64,000 bases of DNA, from contig PJRA01000412.1 of assembly GCA_016987375.1 (NCBI GenBank), forward strand, positions 488,626 through 552,625, read 5' to 3'. Positions 1 to 11,145 of this stretch are shown here, one piece after another. How positions within the stretch are numbered: position 1 is the stretch's first letter; each line of letters opens with the position of its first letter. The notes beneath the pieces are model-generated. The model had not been told where the DNA came from. It saw only the letters and a list, made by a program, of their open reading frames with translations, and searched no databases. The DNA comes from Brachionus koreanus. Its lineage: Eukaryota; Rotifera; Eurotatoria; Ploima; Brachionidae. The position numbers and the translations under genes are program-made.

Positions 1-248
1 AAAAGATTAATCACCATTAAAATTTAACTTGTGGTATTTTTTTGGAATCTTAATTTTAAAAGAAAAAGTCTTAGTATCTAAAAAATACTATAAATGAATA
101 AGTTTTCTATTTTATATTAAAACTGTCTTTTTTAAGAAACTTAGTTCTAATTTGAATTAAGATACGATCTATCTAATAACCGTAAAGCTTTAAAGATTTT
201 TTAATTAATAACTTTGCCTCATTCTATTTCAGGAAGTTGTCATTTTTT

Positions 249-452
249 ATCTCGGCAAAATGAAAATAATTTTACATTTTTACATTTTCATATTTTTAGA
301 TTTTTTGTGCAATTTTTCAGAAAATTAAAAAAACTCCTTCAAATAATTTGGTAAACAAAAATAAAATATAAAAATTTCTTAAATATTGCACAAAAAATCA
401 AAAAATATGAAAATGCAAAAATGTAAAATTATTTTAATTTTGCCTATATCTC
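249..452. repeat. Fold-back (MITE-like) element with about 65-bp arms
   Basis: The left arm (249-313) reads into the right arm (385-452) as a near-perfect reverse complement: ATCTCGGCAAAATGAAAATA at the left outer end and its mirror, ending TTTTGCCTATATCTCAG, at the right. About 70 nt of unpaired AT-rich sequence separates the arms. There is no coding capacity. This is the size and shape of a hairpin-type MITE, but I could not define a target-site duplication. Confidence 0.75.
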
Positions 453-1320
453 AGGATTTTTTAGCAAATAGATTTAACTTTTGTAAATATTTATGTCGAT
501 TAGTCAAAAGATCTGTTTTTTAGTTCAAAAAAATTTTTTTATGGATCATTTTCTATTTAATTAATTTTTTTATCATTTTTATACATTTGTTACCTTATCC
601 ATGCGGAGCATCTTTTAATTAAAATGTTTATAAACTTTAAAGCCTCATTCTATTTTGATCCATCAGTATTTTTTAAAAGATTTTGATCTAAAGAATAAAC
701 AGATTAATTGATGATGCTATTAAATTTAACTGTGTATAAAAAATTTTATTTTTAAATAATAAAAATTCAAAAAAATCGATTGTTGACAATTATAAAGTTC
801 TTTATTTCTAAAACTTTATTATTTTTTAAAGCAAGACAATAAAAATCATCATCATCTTGTAGAATTCTTCATAATTTTTAAATATATCTAAATATATTCA
901 ATAATTTAAATATTTTGATTATTTTAAACTAATTTATAGAATATACTCAATAAGAGAATATGACTTTTACTTTTATAACATTTTTCGGGAGTTAAATTTT
1001 GCGCTATTAAACTAATTTTTTAAATTAAAAATCCTATAACTTGCATTTTTTTATCAATTATATATACAATCAATTAATTTTTTTGAATTGATGTCTAATG
1101 ACTTGACGCCTATCTTGAATAAATTTGAAAACTTTTAATCAAAAAAGACTGTTCCTATATTTATTTAATTAATAAACAGTAAAAAACTAACTCCTCCTAA
1201 CCTCATATACAAATCTTTTAACATGGCGAAGATTTTTTCTCCAGTACAACCATTGTAAAAAAAAAGTATTTTATAAAAATAGTTGTGAATAATTGCGATT
1301 TACCGAAAAAAAAATTTTTA

Positions 1321-1727
1321 TCGGTCGAATAAAGGTTTATGCTGAAACACAGACCACCTATTTTTACTAAAACTCGAACCGCGGTCGGATGGTATTAGGA
1401 ATCATACAAAAACTTTCGACCACCGACCATTTTGTAGAGAATTTGATAAACTTTAACGCAAATGCATCTGTTGGACCATAAGATTTAATAACGCTTAGGC
1501 TATTCTCTTTTATATAATTAGTGCTCGGAAGGTCTTATCATTATACTTAAAACATGTGGTCCGTTAACAGCCACTCAGGATTTCACTCGTTTTTACTAGT
1601 TTTAAAAGTCGATAACTAGGTCTTATGGTCCAACTGATACATTTGCGCTCAAGCTTATCAAATTCTCTACCGCGGTCCGTGTTTTAGTAAAAAACAGGTG
1701 GCCCGTGTTTTAGCATTAGCCCGAATA
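1321..1727. repeat. Long-TIR MITE / fold-back DNA element
   Basis: The left arm 1321-1492 and right arm 1620-1727 are reverse complements over about 105 bp with scattered mismatches. Shared blocks include TAGAGAATTTGATAA, CGCAAATG, GTTGGACCATAAGA, ACCGCGGT and ACCACCT. The left arm carries an extra block of about 55 bp (roughly 1385-1435) absent from the right, so one arm suffered an insertion or the other a deletion. GC content is clearly above the surroundings, which suggests a foreign origin. No transposase frame is present, so it would be non-autonomous. Confidence 0.8.
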
Positions 1728-1935
1728 AATGGTGATCAGTAAATTTTTTAAAATGACGGCTCAGTTTTTTAGTTGGACACCAAAATATAGAAATTTACTT
1801 AAAATTTTGCCTTTAGTAAAACAAAATTTCAAACACAATTTTTGGATATACGACTGTATGATAATTTTAAAATTAAATTTTTAGGAATAATTTTATTTAA
1901 AAAAAAACTTAAAATAAAATAACAAATTTAGATGT

Positions 1936-4900
1936 TTAGTTTCTATCTATTGAATAAACTCTCCTTTGATTTGGCGATTTATCATTTCGATTCACTTTAC
2001 CTGGAGAAATGGAATTATTTTGTCTATTTACCCTTGAAGTCTTAGAAAAATTTAAAAGCTTTAAGATAAACATTTTTCTCATATACTTACAAACATAAGA
2101 GGCTTAGGATTATTTAGGTCTAAATTATGGCTCGACTTTGAATGGTTTTTGGAAAATGCCAATTGATTGTTTCTAGACAGTATTCCGCTTCTTCTTAATT
2201 CTTCTTGGATACTTATAAGCTCCTATTTAAATAGAAAGATTATTTTTATTTAAAAAAAAAATGTACTTCATTGTGTCGAATAAGTTTTTCAATGTCAGCA
2301 GTCATTTCATTTTGTTTGTTAAGTAGGGATTCTTTTTCAGATGAAATTTCACTAAAATAAATTCAAAGTATTACTTCAAATTATGTTTTAAATTGAAGTT
2401 AATTACTTAAGTTTTTTCTTTAGAACCTCAATAGTACTCTGTTGTTTTTTTAACTGGGTTTCTTTAGCTTGAATCGATCGTACTAAAAATTCATGTGGTT
2501 GTTTAGTGTTATCAATAACATTTCTAGCAACTTCAAGCTTAAAAAGTTATTTTCTTATAATTATTCTTTAGATATTTATAAAAATTTGAACAAACCTGAT
2601 CCTGAAGTTCTTTTAAGCTATTCCGTTCTTTGTTCAATTCTATTCGTAGAGAGGTATTTAGCTGTTCAAGATGCAAAACTCGTTTAGTCAAGTGAACATT
2701 TTGTTGAATTCGTCTCTTTGAATTCATCATTAAGTTAGTTCCATATCCATAGGACAGCAAAATTTTTTCCGCATCTGCTTCATTTATGTCTCCATTCTCA
2801 CCTAAAAATCAAAATTTTCATTTTAAATTGACAAAGCAAATAAAGCAAAAACTATGTGAAGCATTAGGGAATTTGTGTGAAAACACTAACCCTTGGAAGA
2901 AAGCAATGTAAAAAGATAAAATTTTTTGAAAATTAGACAAAATCTAACTTGATTGAGCGACTTGTTTAATCACAGCGTCCATTTCGTTCTCAACTTTTTC
3001 ATAATTTTCCAGTCTTCCTTTTTTTTCATTTAATTCATTTTCCAATTCTAGAAATCGCTTATCGTTTTGCAACTGTAGACCATAAAACTCATTTTGTAAT
3101 ACCTTAACATAAAAGCTTCTAAATAAAAATTTATATTTCTAGATTTTAAATTTTACTTCAAGTTTTTTCTGAAGCTTTTCGTTTTCTATCAAAACTTTTT
3201 GACGGTTGCTAACATGCTCTTCATTCAACATTTGAGCTCGTTCAAGCTCGAATGTTTTCATTTTTAATTCAGATTTTAACTCTGACATTTTATTTTCACA
3301 GCTCACTTGAACTAGTCTCAACTCATTTACGGCTTCTTGGTACTTAATGCTTATTTCTTTAAAATTAAGCTCATTTTTTTCTCTTTCTTGTATCAAGACT
3401 TCTTTGGATTCTCTTAAATTTCGAATTTCTCGTTCATAAAATTCTTTGGTACTTTCTCTCAGTTTCTCGATTTCTTGATTTGTTTTGAGCTTTAAGTCAC
3501 TCAGTTCTTGATTGAGCTTTAGCTCGTACTCATTTTTGTAGCCATCGCGTGCACTCACATATTTTTCGTAAAGTTCCTCTTTGGAAATTTTTGCATCCTC
3601 ATACAACTTTTGAGTTTGCTCTAGTTTGTCCTCAACTGTTTTGCATTTTGCTTGGGTCTCAACAAACTGCTTGTGCAAGTAATCTTTATCTTGCCTTAGT
3701 AAGGAAATTTCTTGCTTTAATTGATTTGCCTAAAATCAAAATTAGTGTTAAATTTACTGTTTATTATCAACATAATTTAATTTAAATTTACATCTTTGCT
3801 AAGATCATCTCTTTCTTTGGTTAAAACTTGAATTGAAGCTAGACTTTTTGAATTTTTGATATCCGAGTCGGCTAGTTTTTTTTCAAAATCGTCTCTCTCA
3901 CTTAAGGAAACAAAAATTTAATTTTAAATTTAATTATTTTTTTTTTACAATTTGATTCTATCATAGTTATCTTTCTTAAAATTTGCTTGCTGTAATTGTG
4001 ATTTTGCATCGGCCAATTCATAGTACAATTTTTGACTATCAATTGAATTTGAATTTAGTTTTTTCATGTCGTCATCATAAACCTAAAGCATGTTAAAAAA
4101 TCAATTATGGTTTTAAATGGGTATTTGTTAATTTGATTTTAAAATTTCTTGAATTATGGTTAGGTAAAGAGACCACTTTTGAACTTGTCATATCTCATCT
4201 TGGAACTTATAGACTAAAAAAACATTAACACTCTTGAAAATTCCAAGCATGCTGATCAAATAATTAATGATTAAAAGTATTGAGAAAGAATTAAATTAAT
4301 GAACTTAGCTGATCCAAGGGCAAGAAAGGATTCAGTTTAAATTTTTAAAATAGCAAAAGGAAACCAAAATTAACTTAGTAAAATGGAACGAATTTTTCCA
4401 AAATTCTAAGAATAAATCTTAGACAGAATTGTAGATACATCTTCATAGCATACTTCTGCAAAATATTATAAAAAATTCATTTTTAAGTCTTTTCAAAGTC
4501 AAAAAACTTGACATGACTTTGACTTTATGACTTTCGAACAACTCTGATCTTAGAAGAGATGACAACATGATCTCTTGAATTATTTTAAAATAAATGAATA
4601 AATAAAAGAGGCTCATATACCAAGCTGTAAGTGAAAATTTGAATAAATTTCTGAATATTAATAAGTCAAAATAGTGCTACAATCAGTGGCAAAGCTATAA
4701 GAAGGCTGAATGGTAAATTGAAAAGAAGAGAAAGACTAAATAAGAAAAGATTTCTAAGATTTTTTTTAAATAACATACGAAAATTGATGTACTTTTTGTA
4801 TGATTGATTTTTTCTTTTTTTAAATTTAATCAAAACTTTTAAAAATAAATTTTTTTCAAAAATAAAAATCAATAATTTGATTTTAAAATCAAATAAATCA

Positions 4901-5791
4901 TTTAGAAAAATATGATTAAAGAACCTGTTTAAGTTTTTGAATTTCGATTTTGTCATATCTCGCCTGTTCTTCTAGTTCCATAATTCGTTTCTGATAGTCG
5001 TCTAGTTTTGTTTTTAATGGTCGAGTTATATTATAAAGTTTAAGCTAGTTATAAAAAATTTGAAATTTAATCAATCAATAAAATAAAAAGAAAAAACATA
5101 CAGCTGCATACTCTTTTATTGTCAAAACTTCGGGATCACGTCTAGACATAAAATCATGCTCTTCTGGAGTCCAACCCAGTGCATCTATGCTATTTATTTC
5201 TCTTTTAATATCCTTTTCATTTTTCATGAATCTTTCATTATTTTCTTCCAGTTCTTTTTGTCTGATCAATATACGATTTAGCTCCACTCTTATTTGTTCT
5301 TGTTTTTGCTTGTCTTCCTCCTGATGTATCTTTTTTTTTTCATTAGTTTATTTTATATATTTCAATAGAATTTAAAATATAATTACAGCACTTATGCTTT
5401 CTAAACGAGCTCTTAGAATTTGATTTTGGTGAGCATAATCATCACACTTTTCTTGCAATCCTTCACATCTATTCGAATATTCTATTTTTATATTATTCAA
5501 TTGAAAATCGCGCTGAGCCAATTCGATTTTTGACAATTGTAAATCATGCTGCAATTGCTTGATCTCAAGGTTTTGACGTTTATTTTGCTTTTTTACTTTT
5601 GTTGGTTCAATGTCGGTCTATTTAAGAAAAATCAGGTTAAAAATATAATACTAAAGTTTGAAAAAAAGTACACCAAAATCAAAATTTGATAAATCCAGAG
5701 AACTTTCATCGTCAATTTGAGAAGAATCATAGCCAAAGCCTGAATTCAAATCAAATAGATCACTTTTGGAAATATCGTCAAAGTTGTTCAT
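1936..5791 (-). CDS. PIBF1: Progesterone-induced-blocking factor 1 (PIBF1/CEP90)
   Basis: Thirteen exons join in frame to 775 codons (human protein 757). Exons, 5' to 3' on the minus strand: 5791-5672, 5617-5387, 5329-5102, 5044-4925, 4082-3949, 3900-3792, 3729-3157, 3102-2949, 2801-2596, 2537-2407, 2351-2267, 2222-2091, 2040-1936. Almost the whole protein is predicted coiled coil. Diagnostic blocks shared with vertebrate PIBF1 are EELYEKYVSARD, LKLKTNQEIEKLRE and REIRNLRE in exon 7, and the LSYGYGTN ... SKRRIQQNVHLTKRVLHLE block in exon 9. In vertebrates the protein sits at centriolar satellites and distal appendages and is needed for ciliogenesis; that role is transferred by homology. Intron 4 (843 nt) is unusually long and contains a GACTT-type repeat. 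The start is the first ATG of an acidic N-terminus; no upstream coding is seen. Confidence 0.93.
4485..4545. repeat. GACTT-type dispersed repeat copy, in PIBF1 intron 4
   Basis: The sequence AGTCTTTTCAAAGTCAA followed by TGACTTTCGAACAACTCT recurs, diverged, at 16275-16620 and 38940-39005. The shared 3' block is TGACTTTYGGMCAACTCTRAT. It is non-coding and probably a mobile repeat fragment. Confidence 0.45.
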
Positions 5792-6872
5792 TTTTAAAAT
5801 ATTTAATCAATTTTCCATTTATTTATTAACTGTAAGAGAATTTCAATAAAATATTCTCTGTTTTAATTTTTTTTCTTTTTTGGTTGCTATGATTGACTAT
5901 ACATTCAATGGTCGGGATGGTTGTTAAGATAAAAATAAATTTACGTCCATAGTTTATTGCCTGGATTTTGTCTTAAATTCAAATATATTAATTAGTTGAT
6001 TTTGAAGCTTATTTTCCCTAAAAATTATTTATTATATATATTTAATAAAATTATTATTTCCCTAAAGGAGATTAAGCTAAAAATTAGAAGATATTTGTGA
6101 ATAAAACTTACTTAAATTCTTAATAAAATGAAATATTTAAATATTACTATTTATTTTTTAGCTAGTTTAATTAATTAATTTAGTTTAGTTTATTTGAATA
6201 AATATAAATGGTACAAATGATGACGTACACCTTTGCCTTGTGTGTGCATTACTTCGTATAAATATATTTTTTTAAATTTAATTTGATGATGAAATGAATA
6301 AGAGAAAAAGAAAAAAATAGTTTTAGGTTGAGTCATGATGTCTAATTTGTCTTTCTCTGGTGTCTTTGCAATTCTAGTTCTTTTAGGCCTAACCAAATAC
6401 GGTTTGGAATGCCGTACGACAAGGTTTTCGTTCGGATTCGCAAGAGTGTGTTTAAAACGATGCAAATTGCGTAAACAATTAAATCTTAATGTTCAAGATA
6501 TTTAAATTTTCTGTTTAAATTATTTTTATTAGCAATTATTCCTCAAAAAAAACTTATAGAATTAAATATAAAAAACTATATAAAACATATTGTTTCAGTA
6601 ATTGCATTTATTACTCTATGAATTTTGCTTTTAAGAAAGAAAGACTTTTGTTATTTAAACATACTTTTTAAAGCTTTTTTCGCTTTAACGAGATAATTAA
6701 TTAAAAATAAAAATTTCTGGTACCAGAAGAAATGATAATGAAATGAACGTGAAGTTCCAAATATTCAAAATTCCACAGATTCCAGGTTTCGAAATCGATC
6801 TAATTTATTTTTCACAAAGTAGCAACTTAAAAATTTTCCATGTATTATAAAAATTGGTTTTATATTTTTTCA
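5792..6872. other. Spacer upstream of PIBF1, up to assembly gap
   Basis: AT-rich spacer between the PIBF1 start and the N run. A minus-strand open stretch at about 6480-6310 has normal-looking codon content (basic, containing VRPKRTRIAKTPEKDK) but shows no splice context or family match that I can name. It could be an exon or a transposon tail extending into the gap; I do not call it a gene. Confidence 0.4.
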
Positions 6873-7632
6873 NNNNNNNNNNNNNNNNNNNNNNNNNNNN
6901 NNNNNNNNNNNNNNNNNNNNNNNNNNNNNNNNNNNNNNNNNNNNNNNNNNNNNNNNNNNNNNNNNNNNNNNNNNNNNNNNNNNNNNNNNNNNNNNNNNNN
7001 NNNNNNNNNNNNNNNNNNNNNNNNNNNNNNNNNNNNNNNNNNNNNNNNNNNNNNNNNNNNNNNNNNNNNNNNNNNNNNNNNNNNNNNNNNNNNNNNNNNN
7101 NNNNNNNNNNNNNNNNNNNNNNNNNNNNNNNNNNNNNNNNNNNNNNNNNNNNNNNNNNNNNNNNNNNNNNNNNNNNNNNNNNNNNNNNNNNNNNNNNNNN
7201 NNNNNNNNNNNNNNNNNNNNNNNNNNNNNNNNNNNNNNNNNNNNNNNNNNNNNNNNNNNNNNNNNNNNNNNNNNNNNNNNNNNNNNNNNNNNNNNNNNNN
7301 NNNNNNNNNNNNNNNNNNNNNNNNNNNNNNNNNNNNNNNNNNNNNNNNNNNNNNNNNNNNNNNNNNNNNNNNNNNNNNNNNNNNNNNNNNNNNNNNNNNN
7401 NNNNNNNNNNNNNNNNNNNNNNNNNNNNNNNNNNNNNNNNNNNNNNNNNNNNNNNNNNNNNNNNNNNNNNNNNNNNNNNNNNNNNNNNNNNNNNNNNNNN
7501 NNNNNNNNNNNNNNNNNNNNNNNNNNNNNNNNNNNNNNNNNNNNNNNNNNNNNNNNNNNNNNNNNNNNNNNNNNNNNNNNNNNNNNNNNNNNNNNNNNNN
7601 NNNNNNNNNNNNNNNNNNNNNNNNNNNNNNNN
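6873..7632. other. Assembly gap (760 N)
   Basis: An uninterrupted run of N. Open frames that cross it are artefacts. About 40 codons of stop-free minus-strand sequence abut its right edge, so the gap may hide an exon or a repeat. Confidence 0.99.
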
Positions 7633-7930
7633 TCCAAGAGTGTTTGCTCTAGGCTCGATATCATACATAGTCATGGAGTTCAATACCTTAAGTGATATTA
7701 TTTTTTCAAAATAGGAGGGTTCAGTTATAATTTAAAAAAAAGTTTAAGCCTTAGTTAAATAAAAATTTTTTTATGATAAATTAATTTTGTGCCATTTTTT
7801 ATTCTGTTACCCGTTATTATCAGTTGAATAAAAATTTTGGGAAAAATACCTAAATAAACAATTTATTTAAATTAAGAAGTTAAATATTTAGTTATTAAAT
7901 ATTGTTTAAAATTTTTTCTTTTAAAAATTC

Positions 7931-9527
7931 TTAATTGATTGGACTTGTACAACTTGGACAAGAATGTAAAGTTTCATGAATAAAAATATCGCACTCAATG
8001 CAAAACATTTTTTTGCAGAAATTACATTGAAAAGCATTTTTGTTCATTAAAAATTGACAACCAGTGCAATTTCTGTCAAAATTGAAATTTCAAAATTTTT
8101 CTTTTTTTTATTTAAAATATTACTCAGATATATTAGCTGTATCGGAATTTTCTTCTAATAGCAAATTAATTTCCTTAAAAGGTTCTAAAGGAAATAAGTG
8201 ATGATAGCTTCTAGCTAAATGAGGTGCCATCACCAAAGTTAGACCTGAATTAAGAATTGACTTTTTTATTTAAAATTATAGTTCAATTTTACCACAAACT
8301 TTGCATTCAATAGGAAGTTCGCAGTATTTTGAATCACATATGGGACAAAAGTAACCACCATTAGAAAAACGTGTTTCGTTTGTTTCCATATGACTTTAAA
8401 TTAATTTATTAAAAAAAATTTTCGTGAAAAAAAATCCATCTTACCAAAGACACATTGAAATCTCTTCTGGTTTAAGAATTTTATGCTGGGGAAAGCCCAT
8501 TCTCATTAAAGTTTGTGCTCCGTTGTCCTTCAATTAACGCTATTATTGGTTTAAAATAAAAAAATATTCCTACACTATTTGGTAATGGAAAAGCAACTCG
8601 TTGAAATAAATCATTTAAGTGAAGCTCATCAAGTATAACTGAGTAAATACCCTCTAGTTCGGAGCAAATCTTTTTGCAAACATGAATCTCTGCAGAAAGA
8701 CCAATTATAGAACATCGTATTTTATGCTTTTTACATTCATTAATGGTCGAAAAAATGTCTCCAGGATCACAAGTAGTCATGCTCCCCATGATTATTAAAA
8801 TTTCTCTACTAGAATGACTTTTTACATGTCTAAAAAACAAATTAGAGAAATTTTGACTAGATCAGATTTTTTTTTACTTGAGTGAAGCCAAAGAAAGTTC
8901 TAGTGAATTTTGAAGCGATGGTTCCCCTTGGCATCCTTTTTCCTTCAATCCCTGAATTTTGTCAACAAACTTTTTAGGATTTCCGACTAGATCGGATATT
9001 TTTTCAGCTGATTTATTCCGGGTAACAATCAAACCCAACTGACTAATGGGATTTTGGTCAAAAAAACTAAATGCAAATTTTTCTATTTGCTAAAAATGTT
9101 TTATTGAAAACAAAAATAAAGTTCCAAAATTTTTCTCTTACTCTTTGAACACATATTAGTCGATTTGGTTTGAGATCTTTGTCATTCATGCATGCTGAAG
9201 CATCAATAACAACAAACATGTGTCTCATCTAATCTTAATCGATTGAATATCGTTCATGAAAAATAGAATAAAAGCAAAATACAACTAACCATCGAAAGTC
9301 TAATATGAGATTGTTTTTCAAGCAGTTGACGTTTTCTGGCTTGATAAGAGACACTATCAGTAGCAGTCCGCAAAGTTCCAGTCTCATCTTCTTGAATATC
9401 TTTCCTAAATTTTTAATAATTAATTATTTATGTATCAAAGGATGAATTGAAAGTACCAAGTTTGTTCGTAGTCCCCTTCCCAAATGTATCCTTCATTTTC
9501 TTCATTTAATAAATTGTTCATATTCAT
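7931..9527 (-). CDS. GTF2H2: TFIIH subunit p44 (GTF2H2 / Ssl1)
   Basis: Nine exons join to 395 codons, the same length as human p44. Exons on the minus strand: 9527-9457, 9404-9290, 9228-9142, 9089-8878, 8829-8574, 8527-8445, 8393-8293, 8244-8124, 8072-7931. The N-terminal WEGDYEQTW block, the vWA-type domain ([53 protein letters not shown]) and the MGFPQH motif all match the family. The C-terminus has the zinc-binding segments: [21 protein letters not shown], and a C4-type RING at the end (CTGC, CNFC, FCIECD, CPSC). p44 is a core TFIIH subunit that stimulates the XPD helicase in transcription initiation and nucleotide excision repair. The intron between exons 5 and 6 is only 46 nt; ignoring it gives a false frame. 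Confidence 0.95.
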
Positions 9528-11145
9528 TTTTGAAGCGTTTTAATCAAAGACTTAATTTTAAAAAAATATAAAAAAAAATTTTAAATATTTTTTTTTTAGT
9601 TTAATAAACATTTTAAATTAAATAATATTTTATATTATTAATTTTAAATTTTCTATTTGCATTACTAAGCTAATTTTTGTTCAATTTAATTTTTAATAAA
9701 AAAATTGAAAATATATTTAAAGAAAAAAATCATTTAAAAGGCTCAAAAAAAGGTTGTTCGTTTTTTTTTTGTTTGTTTGTTTTATATTTATCATTTGTTG
9801 AAAGTTTTTAGTCAGTTTCTTATCCACTTGGAATTTTTTTAAAATTTTTTCACATATAGAGAGGTAATTTTTTTAATCAAATGAGAAAAAAAAAGTTATC
9901 TTTTAAATAATCTAAGACATCATTCAAAAAAGTCAACGCCTAATGATAATTAATTGCTCATAAAAATTCTCGCCGAAATTTGCTGACTATTTTTTGATTT
10001 TTAGAAAAGTATATTTTAGAGCGTGAGGATTTAAAAAAAAATAGTTTTTTGAATTAAAATAGCTTGATTAGTTAAATTTCTTTTAAATAGTTGAAAGGTT
10101 TGTAAATTTTTTTATTTATAAAAAAAGAAATTTATTTTTACAAATGCAAACATAAACATAAATAAACACATACGTTAAAGACTAAATTCGGACTAAGTTA
10201 AACAATTCAAAAGGTTAAAAAGTTTTGTGTCTCAGTGATATAAACTGGTCAAGCATTATCCGAGTATCGGCAAACTAGAACAATTCAACTAGCAAAACCT
10301 AAGCTTGAATATTTAATTATCATTTTATTTAAACCAAAGCTAAGTTTAGGCTGACATTCATTCTTAATTTTAAACTCCTTTAAGAAGAAAAAAATTTTGA
10401 ATATTCCACAAAAATAGCATTAGGCTATGACCGACAACATTAACCTTGTTAAAGGACATGGTTTCATAGTGAAAGATGTTTTTATTAATAACCACGTTTA
10501 TAATTAATTTTTTGTTTCAAAAATAGCCTACACACCAAACGGGTATTGAAGCCCTAAACCGATAATCCTCTGGGATAGAAGCCTTTATATTTGCTCGATA
10601 ATTTTTTTTTTTTCAAATGAAAGAAAGACAATTTCAAATACAAATTTTATTTGCTTATTTAGTTTCATCGCTTCATCCATATTCTAAAATAAAGAGAGTG
10701 TCAATATGGATGATCAAGCTTTTTTTTTTCTCTTCAAAGCATTCAATGCACACAATTTAAAATTTCGATTGTTATTTAAGTCTCTTTGTAGGAGAGAAAT
10801 TTTTGCCATTTTTCCATTAGTTTAGCAACTAGTTTTTAAAGTGAATTTTTCGTTCAAACCTTGAGCTTCGATAGCGTATTAGCTATTTAAATTAATATGC
10901 AGCATTTAATTTACTTGCAGTGAGGCAAGTATTAGCTAAATTGGGTCATTGTCAGAATTCAAATAGAAAATAAAAAAGCGCTCGGCTCAACGTGCAGTTT
11001 ATAGAGCGCCAAAATTAAATTAATAAATTTAGGCTTATAAAACAAAAAAATTTATTTATTTTCTTTCTCCAAAAGGGAATTTTAGATAGATCTGATCGTT
11101 TTTTGTACGTAATTTAAATTTATACAAAATTATACAAAAAAAAAA
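9528..11145. other. Divergent intergenic region between GTF2H2 and brat
   Basis: About 1.6 kb separates the two start codons, which point away from each other, so it should hold both promoters and the brat 5' UTR. I see no exon. A somewhat GC-richer patch around 10516-10600 resembles a tRNA-derived SINE tail but is too weak to call. Poly-T and poly-A tracts are abundant. Confidence 0.4.

Larger units (their letters stand above)
1..1935. other. Gene-free flank with two fold-back repeats
   Basis: No exon-like open frame is visible on either strand up to the stop codon of the PIBF1 gene. The interval is AT-rich and holds two inverted-repeat elements (249-452 and 1321-1727), listed separately. 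Confidence 0.6.

Noticed and set aside
6190..6465. Minus-strand 91-codon open frame with a basic VRPKRTRIAKTPEKDK stretch
   Set aside because: The first half looks codon-like but there is no family match and no clear splice context, and the rest is Phe/Tyr-rich low-complexity. It is noted in the spacer entry only.
6805..7714. Long open frames on both strands spanning 6805-7714
   Set aside because: They consist almost wholly of the N gap at 6873-7632.
10516..10600. tRNA-derived SINE or tRNA-like patch on the minus strand
   Set aside because: A B-box-like GGCTTCAATACCC is present but no A box or cloverleaf could be drawn.
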